DNA of 10,891 bases from Nitrospira sp. (lineage in GTDB: Bacteria; Nitrospirota; Nitrospiria; Nitrospirales; Nitrospiraceae), in contig JABMDE010000037.1 of assembly GCA_015904055.1 (NCBI GenBank), positions 8,667 to 19,557 on the forward strand, read 5' to 3'. Made by a program: the position numbers and the translations under genes. The notes under the pieces were generated by a model. That model searched no databases and was not told the origin of the DNA. It saw only the letters and a list, made by a program, of their open reading frames with translations. Below are positions 1-7,700 of this stretch, piece by piece. Position 1 is the first letter of the stretch; each line of letters starts with the position of its first letter.

Positions 1-5
1 TCTTG

Positions 6-2330
6 TCAAGAAACGGACTTTGTCGCACCGGCGAGGCGGAGATATTCCTTGTAGCTGCGGAGGACGCGCTTCACATAGTGCCTGGTTTCCTGGAACGGAA
101 TCAACTCGACAAACTCGTCTTCGCTCCGGCCTCGATAGGTCGTCGCCCAACTCTCGACGGCGATCGGACCCGCATTGTACGCTGCGATGGTCTGCGCCAC
201 GTTGCCGGAAAACTGCGCGAGCAACTGCTCCACATACCGAACCCCGATCTGAATGTTCGTGTCCTGATCGAACAAATCCTCCCGCACCACGCCGGGAAGA
301 CGGTGCCGCTGGGCCACCGCATTGGCCGTTGCAGGCATGATTTGCATGAGACCGATGGCTCCGACACGGGACACGGCGCGCCAATCGTATTGGCTTTCTT
401 CCCTGATGATCGCCGCAATGAGAAACGGGTCCACCCCGGTGACTCCCTGTGTTTTGATCGTGTGAATCAATCCCGTCGGGTAGGCAACATTCCACAAATC
501 GTCCGCCACAGCCCCCCCGGTCCGCTCCAGGCGGTCTCGAAATCGAGCCCGCACAAGGCGCAGCGCATGATGGTACGCCCCGACTTCATTCAACATCACA
601 GGCAGCGCCGCCAACACCTTGGGATCTCGGCTGTAGTGGTCTGTCAGCACCGCGAGTTCTCTCGCGGCATCCTGCTCAAGACCAAGCGTTCTGAGTTCGA
701 TCGCCCGCCGATAGGTCGGCTGTTGTTCAATTTCCGCCCGGCCATTGCTGCGCTGAACAGGCGTCTGAACCATATCCGTAGCAAGTGGGTCGGTAATGAC
801 CGCACCCGAAGAATCCCGCTGAGTCTTTTCCTGCTCTACAGGCGCCACGGTGGGGATGTCAGTCCGCCCCTGCGCCAATTGACAATAGTACGTCAGCGGG
901 TAGCGCTTGCAGAGGAGATGGAAGGTCTCTTTCGTTTTGGACTCTTTGGCGTGACTCTGAGACCGCGCGATCCAATAGAGCGCTTGCGGTTCCCATTCGC
1001 CGTCCCGCTGATCAACGATTGGTTGCCACACGGCAATCGCATCCTGGTAGCGACCCGTTCGATACAACACCCACCCTTCACGCCATTGGGCTTCAGCCCG
1101 CTGGGATGCCGGCTCTCCGGACTTGACGACATGCCGGTACTTCGCGATCGCCTCATCAAACTGGGCCTGATCTTCCAGCCAAATCCCGGCAAATAAATTA
1201 ATCTGCCCTTTTTGTTCGGGAGACAAGGACCGCTTGGGTAATCCCCGGCTCACCTCCAACAACTTTGCACCCATTCCCTGTCGAAGATAGACACGGGCCA
1301 GCCAGACCACAGCTTCATCGGACTGAACGGTCTGAGCCCCAGCAAGTTCCTGAAAGGTCTCACGTGCGTGTTCATAGAGTTTCAATCTGACTTGCGCAAT
1401 GCCCAATTTCAGTTTGGCGTCCCCACGGCGGGAGGAAGACGGGTCTTTTGTAAGAAATTTTTTCAGTTCGTCGATCGCTTCCGCGTGCAAGGCCTGCCCA
1501 AGAAACGCCTGGGCCCTGGTGTACAAGTCATCGGGCTGAGGGGCCCAGGACTCACCACCGATATTGGTCGCAAGCAGAACCTCCGCCTCCTTGGCTTCCT
1601 TCGTCTGCGGGAACTTCATCCATAATTTTTTCAGCGCCTCCCTGCCTTCAGCCGGCTGATTGGCTCGAAGATAGCAATCGGCCAGCCGCAGCCACGCCTG
1701 GGGCACTCGCGGCTCTTTGTCGTTGGTCCCGACGGCCTTGGTGAGCCACACCATCGCTTCAGGACAACTGGAGGCTTGGTACCAGGCTTCCCCCGCACGA
1801 AGAGCCACTTGATCAAGCAGATTGGAATCGGGGACTGCTTGTAGCACTGATTCGAATGCCCTGGCTGCCTCTCTCGTCTCCCCCAGATGAAGCAATGATT
1901 CACCGATCCAGAGCCGGATGTAATCATCGAGGACTGAAAACTCTTGTTGGGCCGAGCGGAGGTAAGTGAGCGCTTCGGTCGGATTCCGCTGAACCAGCAT
2001 CACTCCCGACAACAACCCTGCCCGCTTGGCCCAAATCGAAGCCGGGAATAGCTCCATCACTCGTCGAAGCCGTTCCAGTTTCAGCGTTGCGACCTGATCT
2101 TTTGTCAACGCATGGCCGAACCGCTCTTTTGGCCATGCCGCGGCGGTGAAGCACTCCTCAGCCGTCCCACACCCATCTGCTTGCAGCTTTTCCGAATCCA
2201 AAACCGGTGCAGACTGTGCATCATAAAAAAAGAGGCCGCCGGCGACGATGAGAGACAATGCCAGCGAAACCGGCACAACGCTTCGGCCAAGGCTTGCAAC
2301 AGATCGAGGACTGATGGTCGGTCGTTTCAT
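6..2330 (-). CDS. slt: Periplasmic soluble lytic murein transglycosylase (Slt70-like), TPR-rich
   Basis: This 774-residue protein should cleave the MurNAc-GlcNAc bond of peptidoglycan in the periplasm, leaving 1,6-anhydroMurNAc ends. The C-terminal SLT domain (about residues 632-765) has the family motifs in order: the catalytic Glu645 in REESQYD, GLMQIMP at 660-666, AAYNAGP at 716-722 and an ELIPFQETRHYVKRV segment from 742. The N-terminus has a basic stretch and a hydrophobic segment (about 18-36), a signal peptide or membrane anchor. Residues of about 60-540 are alanine- and leucine-rich helical repeats resembling TPRs, as in the superhelical ring of E. coli Slt70. The protein is somewhat longer than Slt70 (about 645 residues), mainly in this repeat region. 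It is divergent from rlmN. The start chosen is the ATG that puts the signal segment at the N-terminus; no strong ribosome site precedes it. The catalytic family is certain; the gene symbol is by analogy. Confidence 0.93.
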   Translation of the reverse strand: MKRPTISPRSVASLGRSVVPVSLALSLIVAGGLFFYDAQSAPVLDSEKLQADGCGTAEECFTAAAWPKERFGHALTKDQVATLKLERLRRVMELFPASIWAKRAGLLSGVMLVQRNPTEALTYLRSAQQEFSVLDDYIRLWIGESLLHLGETREAARAFESVLQAVPDSNLLDQVALRAGEAWYQASSCPEAMVWLTKAVGTNDKEPRVPQAWLRLADCYLRANQPAEGREALKKLWMKFPQTKEAKEAEVLLATNIGGESWAPQPDDLYTRAQAFLGQALHAEAIDELKKFLTKDPSSSRRGDAKLKLGIAQVRLKLYEHARETFQELAGAQTVQSDEAVVWLARVYLRQGMGAKLLEVSRGLPKRSLSPEQKGQINLFAGIWLEDQAQFDEAIAKYRHVVKSGEPASQRAEAQWREGWVLYRTGRYQDAIAVWQPIVDQRDGEWEPQALYWIARSQSHAKESKTKETFHLLCKRYPLTYYCQLAQGRTDIPTVAPVEQEKTQRDSSGAVITDPLATDMVQTPVQRSNGRAEIEQQPTYRRAIELRTLGLEQDAARELAVLTDHYSRDPKVLAALPVMLNEVGAYHHALRLVRARFRDRLERTGGAVADDLWNVAYPTGLIHTIKTQGVTGVDPFLIAAIIREESQYDWRAVSRVGAIGLMQIMPATANAVAQRHRLPGVVREDLFDQDTNIQIGVRYVEQLLAQFSGNVAQTIAAYNAGPIAVESWATTYRGRSEDEFVELIPFQETRHYVKRVLRSYKEYLRLAGATKSVS

Positions 2331-2338
2331 CGCCGCTC

Positions 2339-2367
2339 ATTATATACAGCATGAGCCGCAATGGAAG
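2339..2367 (-). promoter_or_regulatory. Candidate sigma-70-type promoter of the transglycosylase gene
   Basis: On the minus strand a perfect TATAAT lies at 2344-2339, and a weak -35-like CTTCCA (3 of 6 consensus positions) lies 17 bases upstream at 2367-2362. The -10 box ends only 8 bases before the ATG at 2330, so transcription from it would start about 0-3 bases before the start codon and give an almost leaderless mRNA. A chance match in an AT-rich patch is possible. Confidence 0.35.
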
Positions 2368-2454
2368 AAGTTTTACAACCGCCTCATGACTCGGCGCTCC
2401 TCATGGTGTCGGTTCATTCTCACTTATGGTAGGCTCTTCGTCAGACAACGAGTC

Positions 2455-2459
2455 GGGAG
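2455..2459 (+). promoter_or_regulatory. Ribosome binding site that fixes the rlmN start
   Basis: GGGAG lies 8 bases before the ATG at 2468. It is the best Shine-Dalgarno match in the window. It favours this ATG over the in-frame upstream ATG at 2426, whose extra 14 residues do not look like RlmN. Confidence 0.6.
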
Positions 2460-2467
2460 TACCCTGT

Positions 2468-3553
2468 ATGCCGGCGCTGCTTGTTCCAACCAATTTATTG
2501 GCCCTCACTGAACCGCAGATGGTGAAGTTTGTTCGTGCACAGGGCTGGCCGAATTATCGGGCCGGACAAATCCTCCGCTGGCTGTACCGCCGGCGCGCAC
2601 GCGCCATCGCCCAGCTGACTGACCTGCCTTCCCGTGATCGATCGGCATTGGCCGAGATCGCAATGGTCGGGCGCGCCCCCCACTGTACCGTGTTGCCGTC
2701 TCAGGATGGCACGAGAAAATTACTGTTGACGCTCGACGATGGACTGACGATTGAAGCCGTACTCATCCCCGACGACGACCGGCTGACACTGTGTGTCTCC
2801 ACGCAAGTCGGCTGCATGTTGGACTGTGGCTTCTGCCTGACCGGTACCATGGGTCTGAAACGCAATCTCAAAACTCACGAAATCGTCGACCAAGTCTTGA
2901 CTGCCCAGGACCAGCTGAAGACCGGTGAGCGTATTACCAATCTGGTCTTTATGGGCATGGGAGAACCCTTGGCCAATGTGGATGCGCTCGAAGCAGCTAT
3001 TACCTGCTTGACCGATACATCGTGGGGCCTCGGATGGTCGCCCAGACGGATCGTCGTATCGACGGCAGGCCTCGCGTCCCGCTTGAAACGAGTTGCGGCC
3101 CTTGGCGTCAACCTGGCCATCTCTCTCAATGCCACCACGGAAGAACAGCGCCGGGAACTCATGCCCGCTGCCAGCGAAATTGCATCCCTCAAATCATTGC
3201 TGGCGGCCTGCCGCCGGTACCCCCTGGCGCCGACCCGGCGGCTGACTTTTGAGTATGTCCTGCTGGCAAATGTCAACGATCAACCCGTAGACGCCCAGCG
3301 TTTGACAACTCTGCTTCGAGGCATGAAGTGCAAAGTGAACCTGATCCCGTTCAACGAATTTCCCGGAAGCCGGTTCCATCGCCCGCCGGATCGCGACGTG
3401 CTCAGGTTTCAATCTACACTCCGCCAAGCCGGGATCGACGTATTCATCCGTAAAAGCAGGGGACGCGACGTGCTCGGCGCATGCGGACAACTCGGAAATC
3501 TTCCCACAGACCAAGGATCCATTACCTTGACACCTATCGAATCCCGTTGTTAG
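2468..3553 (+). CDS. rlmN: Dual-specificity RNA methyltransferase RlmN (23S rRNA A2503 C2-methyltransferase)
   Basis: A radical SAM enzyme of 361 residues that methylates C2 of A2503 in 23S rRNA and, in E. coli, A37 of some tRNAs, which supports decoding and peptidyl-transfer fidelity. The iron-sulfur motif CxxxCxxC is Cys116, Cys120 and Cys123 (CMLDCGFC). It is preceded by the conserved Cys109 in LTLCVSTQVGC, matching E. coli Cys118. The methyl-carrying cysteine of the C-terminus is Cys339 in GACGQL, matching E. coli Cys355. The SAM-binding GMGEPLAN, the LAISLNA strand and the KVNLIPFNEFPGS segment are also present. Length fits the family. The start is set by GGGAG 8 bases upstream. The gene ends one base before the first possible ATG of the M16 gene, so the two are probably co-transcribed. 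RlmN rather than the resistance relative Cfr is favoured by the housekeeping context and overall sequence. Confidence 0.95.
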   Translation: MPALLVPTNLLALTEPQMVKFVRAQGWPNYRAGQILRWLYRRRARAIAQLTDLPSRDRSALAEIAMVGRAPHCTVLPSQDGTRKLLLTLDDGLTIEAVLIPDDDRLTLCVSTQVGCMLDCGFCLTGTMGLKRNLKTHEIVDQVLTAQDQLKTGERITNLVFMGMGEPLANVDALEAAITCLTDTSWGLGWSPRRIVVSTAGLASRLKRVAALGVNLAISLNATTEEQRRELMPAASEIASLKSLLAACRRYPLAPTRRLTFEYVLLANVNDQPVDAQRLTTLLRGMKCKVNLIPFNEFPGSRFHRPPDRDVLRFQSTLRQAGIDVFIRKSRGRDVLGACGQLGNLPTDQGSITLTPIESRC

Positions 3554-3578
3554 CATGCCCTGTGTTGCTTATCCCATC

Positions 3579-4958
3579 ATGAAGCGGTCGGCTCTCCATC
3601 ACTATTCGACGACGTGCCTCCTTGCAACGCTGCTGGCGTTCTCTGATGCCGCATCGTCAATGGCCCTCGAACCTCTTGAACATGTGCTGTCCAACGGCAT
3701 GAAAGTGTTGCTGGTTGAGGTCCCGAAAGCCCCGGTGGCGACCGTGCAGGTGTGGTACAGAGTCGGTTCCAGAAATGAAGTGATGGGACGCGCCGGACTC
3801 TCCCATATGCTCGAGCATATGATGTTCAAAGGCACGGCGAAGTATCCCAAAGGCTCATTTTCACGCATCATTCGCAAAAACGGCGGAGTCGACAACGCGT
3901 TTACCGGACAAGACTTCACCGCCTATTTCGAAAACCTTTCGGCCGACCGCGTCGAACTGGCTCTGGAGCTTGAGGCTGACCGCATGCAGGGTTTGATTCT
4001 CGACAACAACGAATTTACGACCGAACGCGAGGTCGTCAAAGAAGAGCGGCGATTGAGAAGCGAGGACGATCCACAAGGCGCGCTGGTCGAAGCCTTGTTT
4101 GCACAGACCTTCCTGAGCCATCCCTATCATTGGCCGGTCATCGGCTGGTTTGCCGATCTCGATGCGATGTCGCTCGACGACTTGCAACGCCACTACGACA
4201 CATTTTACTCTCCCAATAATGCCACTCTGGTCGTTGTGGGAGACATCAAAGCAGACGCTCTGCTCCCGACGATCAAACGCCTCTTCGAGCCGATTCCCAA
4301 AGGGCCCTCTCCCAAACAGACCATCTCGCCAGAGCCGGATCAACGGGGCGAACGACGTATCGTTCTGAAACGCGAAGCCCAGGTTCCTTCTGTCATGATG
4401 GGATTCCGCGTCCCCAATTATTCGAGCGACGATGCCTATGCTCTTGGCCTCCTCGAATCGATTCTGTCTAATGGGAAAAGCTCCCGGCTCTATCAGAGCC
4501 TGGTCCATGACCAGAAGAACTCCCTGTCGGTCGGCGCGGAATACAGCCTGCTGCAAACAGATTCCGGCTTGTTTTATTTCTACTCCCTCGTCAGCCCGGG
4601 CGCGAAAGTTGACGCGGTGGAAGACGCACTACATCGCGAGATCGCCAAGCTTCACAATGAATTGCTGTCCGACCTGGAACTCCAGCGGGCCAAAAATCAG
4701 GTGGAAGCCTCCCGCATTTTCGAGCAAGATTCAAATTTTCGCCATGCCATGCTGCTTGGACAATTGGAATCTATCGGTGCGGGCTGGCACCGGGCAGATC
4801 AATTTCTGGAACACATTCGAGCCGTCACCGCCAAAGATATTCAACGCGTCGCTAAGCAGTACTTGACCCAGGACAACCGAACGGTGGGGATTCTCATTCC
4901 CCTGCCTCCCAAGGAGCAGGAGGCGTCTCTTCCGCCGTCGCAACAGGGAAAGCCATAG
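3579..4958 (+). CDS. Exported M16 zinc metallopeptidase, catalytic (HxxEH) subunit
   Basis: A 459-residue member of M16, the family of mitochondrial processing peptidase and pitrilysin. The inverted zinc motif HxxEH is His76-Met-Leu-Glu79-His80, and the distal zinc-ligand Glu is 155 or 156 in EREVVKEERR. The C-terminal M16 domain spans about 205-440. Where the partner subunit has an Arg...Tyr pair, this protein has SLVHDQKNSLS (about 306-316), so the pair is missing. The N-terminus is a signal peptide: MKR, a polar stretch, CLLATLLAF, and a possible cut after SSMA near residue 28. I chose the ATG at 3579 for that reason. An in-frame ATG at 3555, one base after the rlmN stop, would add eight residues and allow translational coupling; neither start has a clear ribosome site. 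It precedes the zinc-less M16 gene by 10 bases. The physiological substrate is unknown. It resembles PqqL/YmxG-type M16B proteases. Confidence 0.9.
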   Translation: MKRSALHHYSTTCLLATLLAFSDAASSMALEPLEHVLSNGMKVLLVEVPKAPVATVQVWYRVGSRNEVMGRAGLSHMLEHMMFKGTAKYPKGSFSRIIRKNGGVDNAFTGQDFTAYFENLSADRVELALELEADRMQGLILDNNEFTTEREVVKEERRLRSEDDPQGALVEALFAQTFLSHPYHWPVIGWFADLDAMSLDDLQRHYDTFYSPNNATLVVVGDIKADALLPTIKRLFEPIPKGPSPKQTISPEPDQRGERRIVLKREAQVPSVMMGFRVPNYSSDDAYALGLLESILSNGKSSRLYQSLVHDQKNSLSVGAEYSLLQTDSGLFYFYSLVSPGAKVDAVEDALHREIAKLHNELLSDLELQRAKNQVEASRIFEQDSNFRHAMLLGQLESIGAGWHRADQFLEHIRAVTAKDIQRVAKQYLTQDNRTVGILIPLPPKEQEASLPPSQQGKP

Positions 4959-4968
4959 CGCACTGCCC

Positions 4969-6366
4969 ATGCCTCACCGAATGACAGACCACACCCCTCG
5001 GCATTCACGCCATCGCCCCTTGCGGTCCTTACACGCGAGTGCGGCCTTAGTCGCGTGGGCGGTCCTCACTGCCGTGACCGGTTTTTCAGATCCTGGACTT
5101 GCCGCCGATATCTCCCCGGCTAAAATTACGACGCCCAATGGGATAACCGTGCTGGTGATTGAGCAACACTTTCTGCCCATTGTTGAAATCCATGCGCTCA
5201 TCAAAACCGGGTCGGCTTATGATCCACCGGAGAAAGCCGGTCTGGCAAATCTGACGGCGAGCCTCCTGGAAGAAGGCACGACGACCAGATCATCGAAACA
5301 ATTGGCTGAGCAGATCGACTTCGTCGGCGGGGCACTGGACGTCACGGCTCACGAAGATTACACCACTGCGGCAGCGCGCGTGCTCAAAAAAGACCTCGAC
5401 CTTGGTTTCACACTGCTGGCAGACATCCTCATACACCCGGCATTCCCCCCGCAGGAATTCGATCGGGTACGGTCGCAGATTCTTGGAGAGATCATTAGCG
5501 ACAACGACGACCCCGGCCATGTGGCCATGAAAGCATTCAACCAACAGGTCTTCTACAATCACCCCTATCGATGGCCGGCGAATGGGACCGAAGAAACCCT
5601 GAACAAACTCACGTTGGCCGACGTCCAAGCTTTCTACGCGAAGGAGTACGTACCGAACCAGGTCATTCTTGCCATCGTCGGCGATATTACGGTGGAGCAC
5701 GCTACGGTCTTGGTCCAAACGCATTTCGGAGCCTGGAAGAAAGGTCCGGCACCGGCCAGGGTGGTCAAGAAACCCGTTGCTATCGGCAAGAAAACCGTGC
5801 AATTCATCGAAAAAGACCTGACCCAATCCACCATTGTATTAGGCCATAGTGGCATCAGCCGGACGAACCCGGACTTTTATGCCGTGACCGTCATGAATCA
5901 TGTCCTCGGCGCCGGCGGATTTTCGTCGCGCCTGATGGACTCTATCCGAGACAAACAAGGGCTCGCCTACGGCATCATGAGCCATTACGACGCACGCGCC
6001 ATGCCGGGCTCGTTCTGGGTGAACCTCCAGACGAAGACGGAAACCACCAACCAAGCAATCAACGGAGTGTTGGCCGAAATGAAGGCCATCCGCGAGGCTC
6101 CGGTCACGGACCAGGAGCTCGCCGAAGCCAAATCGTTCTTGATGGGCAGCTTTCCGTTACGGTTGGACTCGACCGCCAAACTGGCAACAGTGTTGGCGCA
6201 GGTGGAGTTTTTCGGATTGGGATTCGACTACTTCGTCCAGTATCCCAAATGGATCGAACGGGTCACAAAAGAAGACGTGCAGCGGGTCGCCAAACAGTAC
6301 CTTAACCCACAACATTACGCCCTCGTCGTCGTCGGCAACATTGCAAAAGCAAAAATTCGTCACTAA
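4969..6366 (+). CDS. Exported M16 peptidase-like protein, zinc-less partner subunit (copy 1)
   Basis: A 465-residue M16 homologue in which HxxEH has been replaced. The aligned residues after AGL are Ala93-Asn-Leu-Thr-Ala-Ser98, so no zinc ligand of that motif remains. It keeps the glycine-rich GAGGFSSRL (314-322) and the Arg327/Tyr334 pair in SIRDKQGLAYG, which in two-subunit M16B proteases such as Sphingomonas Sph2681/Sph2682 contributes to substrate binding from the non-zinc subunit. The N-terminus has a long basic stretch, a hydrophobic core at about 24-40 and a likely cut near GLAA (43-46), indicating export. It lies 10 bases after the catalytic M16 gene, so I infer a periplasmic heteromer. 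A start at the second Met (4981) is possible. No ribosome site is visible. A near-identical copy lies at 8139-9536, differing at about 31 of 465 residues. Confidence 0.9.
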   Translation: MPHRMTDHTPRHSRHRPLRSLHASAALVAWAVLTAVTGFSDPGLAADISPAKITTPNGITVLVIEQHFLPIVEIHALIKTGSAYDPPEKAGLANLTASLLEEGTTTRSSKQLAEQIDFVGGALDVTAHEDYTTAAARVLKKDLDLGFTLLADILIHPAFPPQEFDRVRSQILGEIISDNDDPGHVAMKAFNQQVFYNHPYRWPANGTEETLNKLTLADVQAFYAKEYVPNQVILAIVGDITVEHATVLVQTHFGAWKKGPAPARVVKKPVAIGKKTVQFIEKDLTQSTIVLGHSGISRTNPDFYAVTVMNHVLGAGGFSSRLMDSIRDKQGLAYGIMSHYDARAMPGSFWVNLQTKTETTNQAINGVLAEMKAIREAPVTDQELAEAKSFLMGSFPLRLDSTAKLATVLAQVEFFGLGFDYFVQYPKWIERVTKEDVQRVAKQYLNPQHYALVVVGNIAKAKIRH

Positions 6367-6394
6367 TACGCGCATATACGAGACGCCTACTGCC

Positions 6395-7204
6395 ATGCCA
6401 ACCACACTGCTCCAACAGAAACTCGATCGCCTCCGTACCCTGCTTTCCGAGATGGGCTCCGTCCTCGTTGCCTACTCCGGAGGAATCGACAGTACCTTCG
6501 TTCTGAAGGTGGCCCATGAACAGCTCCGGGACAACGCCGTCGGTGTCACGGCTGTCTCTCCGACGTTTCCGTCGATCGAACTGGACATTGCCACACGTGT
6601 CGCCCAGGAAATCGGAGCACGCCACGACATTGTGCGGACAGATCAGCTTGAGATACCCGAATTCGTCAGAAACGATGCGGCCCGTTGCTTTCACTGCAAG
6701 ACCGATTTGTACCAACTCCTCGAAACCATACGGCAATCCGGCAGCAGCACTCATGTGGTGGACGGAACGAATTTGGACGACCTGGGTGATGACAGGCCCG
6801 GCATCAAGGCGGCACGGGAATGGGGAGTGCGCAGCCCGTTAGTCGAAGCCGAGCTGTCGAAAGCCGATATCCGCGTTCTCGCGAAGGAGTTTGGGCTCTC
6901 GAACTGGGACAAACCGGCGGCCGCCTGCCTCTCATCGAGAATCCCGCGCGGCACCCCGATCACAATCGAAAGCCTCCATCGCGTGGAAGAGGCTGAAGAT
7001 GTCCTGCAGGCGGCAGGATTTCGTCATGTACGTGTGCGGGAGCACGGAGACATTGCGCGCATCGAGGTCGGGCCGGAGGAATTCGCTCGGCTCAATGAGC
7101 CAGACTTGCGCGCACATATCAGTGCCTGTCTCCGCAAATCCGGGTTTCGCTTCGTCTGTGTGGATTTGGAGGGATACAGGCCGGGCGGGATCAGTCTTCG
7201 TTGA
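6395..7204 (+). CDS. larE: LarE-like ATP-dependent sulfur transferase, PP-loop family (copy 1)
   Basis: A 269-residue adenine-nucleotide alpha hydrolase-type enzyme. LarE adenylates and sulfurates the pyridinium dicarboxylate precursor of the nickel-pincer nucleotide cofactor of lactate racemase and related enzymes. The PP-loop is SGGIDST at 28-34. Other family signatures are VVDGTNLDDL (121-130), DDRPGIKAAREWGVRSPL (132-149) and KPAAACLSSRIPRG (173-186). Cys98 and Cys101 in CFHCK together with Cys178 form a three-cysteine set. That suggests the [4Fe-4S]-dependent kind of LarE rather than the sacrificial-cysteine kind of Lactobacillus; this is inference. I chose the ATG at 6395, which is 28 bases after the M16 gene, because the same ATG exists in the second copy. 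An upstream ATG at 6341 would overlap the M16 gene and is not preserved in copy 2. No larA, larB or larC is visible, so the true sulfur acceptor is uncertain. Confidence 0.85.
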   Translation: MPTTLLQQKLDRLRTLLSEMGSVLVAYSGGIDSTFVLKVAHEQLRDNAVGVTAVSPTFPSIELDIATRVAQEIGARHDIVRTDQLEIPEFVRNDAARCFHCKTDLYQLLETIRQSGSSTHVVDGTNLDDLGDDRPGIKAAREWGVRSPLVEAELSKADIRVLAKEFGLSNWDKPAAACLSSRIPRGTPITIESLHRVEEAEDVLQAAGFRHVRVREHGDIARIEVGPEEFARLNEPDLRAHISACLRKSGFRFVCVDLEGYRPGGISLR

Positions 7205-7210
7205 TCCCGC
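7185..7210. terminator. Hairpin at the larE/atpF convergence, copy 1 (possible bidirectional terminator)
   Basis: GCGGGATCA (7185-7193) and TGATCCCGC (7202-7210) are perfect 9-base inverted arms, and two wobble pairs can extend the stem to a CTTC tetraloop. The larE stop codon (7202-7204) lies in the right arm. The position between convergent genes fits a shared terminator. However, no T-run follows on either strand, so it would not be a classical intrinsic terminator. Confidence 0.5.
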
Positions 7211-7227
7211 GCGACCCAATCATTACG

Positions 7228-7698
7228 CTACTGCTGGTAGGATTTTGACAGCGCTTCGAGTGCGTCGTCTGCGAACTTCCTGTTGTCCGCTTCATTCAGG
7301 CTTCTCTGGACAACCTTCTCCGCAACAAGCAGGGCTAAATCCGTGGTTTGAGCGCGAATATCCTGAATCGCCTTGCGACGCTCACGGTCGATTTCGCGCG
7401 TTGCGTCGCCTTTGATCCGTTCGGCTTCCACCGTCATCCGCTGCTCATTTTCTTCCATGAGCCGCTGCGCCCGTTCCTTGGCCGCAGCCAGGATTCCTTC
7501 CGCCTCTTTTGCAGCGGAATTCAGCTTGGCCTCGTACTCTTTGAATTTCCGCTCAGCCTCAGACCGGTGATGTTCTGCCTGGTCAAGGCTGTCCTTAATT
7601 TTCTTTTCCCGTTCTTCCAGCATGCTTAAGATGCCGGGAAACGCAAACTTGTAGAGCACGAAAAAGAGAATCGCAAACGACACCACTTCCCAGAAAAT
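7228..7698 (-). pseudogene. atpF: ATP synthase F0 subunit b, 5'-truncated copy
   Basis: The protein is the membrane-anchored peripheral-stalk subunit b of F-type ATP synthase. The homologous part begins with IFWEVVSFAILFF, most of the membrane helix, and continues into the long charged coiled coil (EEREKKIKDSLDQAEHH onward). It ends in a normal C-terminus. At 7698 homology stops abruptly and the reading frame runs into antisense M16 sequence, reaching a stop at 7746-7744 with no ATG before it. The first usable start is GTG at 7686, which would give 152 residues lacking part of the anchor. The residues FFSSL and everything before them, still present in the copy at 10397-10891, are gone. It has no visible promoter and is cut off from the ATP synthase operon. 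It differs from the other copy at only 4 of 152 residues, so it has not decayed. A broken gene or an assembly artefact are both possible. Confidence 0.85.
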
Positions 7699-7700
7699 GG
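7697..7700. other. Duplication junction
   Basis: The sequence up to 7698 follows atpF (compare 10850-10867). The sequence from 7699 follows the catalytic M16 gene (compare 4529 onward). The first non-matching bases are C at 10868 against G at 7699 on one side, and C at 4528 against T at 7698 on the other, so no microhomology spans the exact join. A shared CCAGAA lies close by at 4511-4516 and 7690-7695. The join creates an ATG at 7697-7699. Confidence 0.9.

Larger units (their letters stand above)
2331..2467. other. Divergent intergenic region between slt and rlmN
   Basis: These 137 bases separate the two divergent genes and must hold their promoters unless transcription comes from further away. 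The slt side has the TATAAT described separately. On the rlmN side I see only a 4-of-6 -10-like TATGGT at 2425-2430, with no convincing -35 box. I see no operator-like palindrome or riboswitch. Confidence 0.6.
4529..7698. repeat. Tandem direct repeat, copy 1 (about 3.17 kb)
   Basis: This unit contains the last third of the catalytic M16 gene, the full M16 partner gene, larE and the 5'-truncated atpF. It repeats directly as 7699-10867 at a constant offset of 3170 bases up to the larE stop. The offset is 3169 in atpF, because of one net base lost between larE and atpF. Hand counts give 16 differences in 180 bases (M16 partner), 10 in 120 (larE) and 7 in 112 (atpF), or about 92% identity. This copy joins the complete upstream M16 gene on its left. 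Confidence 0.95.

Noticed and set aside
3..1196. A 397-codon plus-strand open frame opposite the transglycosylase gene
   Set aside because: It lies wholly antisense to a gene with clear catalytic motifs, its product is Arg/His/Pro-rich with no recognisable domain, and it has no ribosome site.
2468..3553. A Cfr-type antibiotic-resistance methyltransferase
   Set aside because: The CMLDCGFC and GACGQL motifs are common to both families, but the sequence around them and the housekeeping context fit RlmN; there are no mobile-element or resistance-gene neighbours.
4511..7695. Homologous recombination through the shared CCAGAA (4511-4516 and 7690-7695)
   Set aside because: Six bases is too short, and the match is 12 bases from the actual join on the M16 side, so it does not explain the breakpoint on its own.
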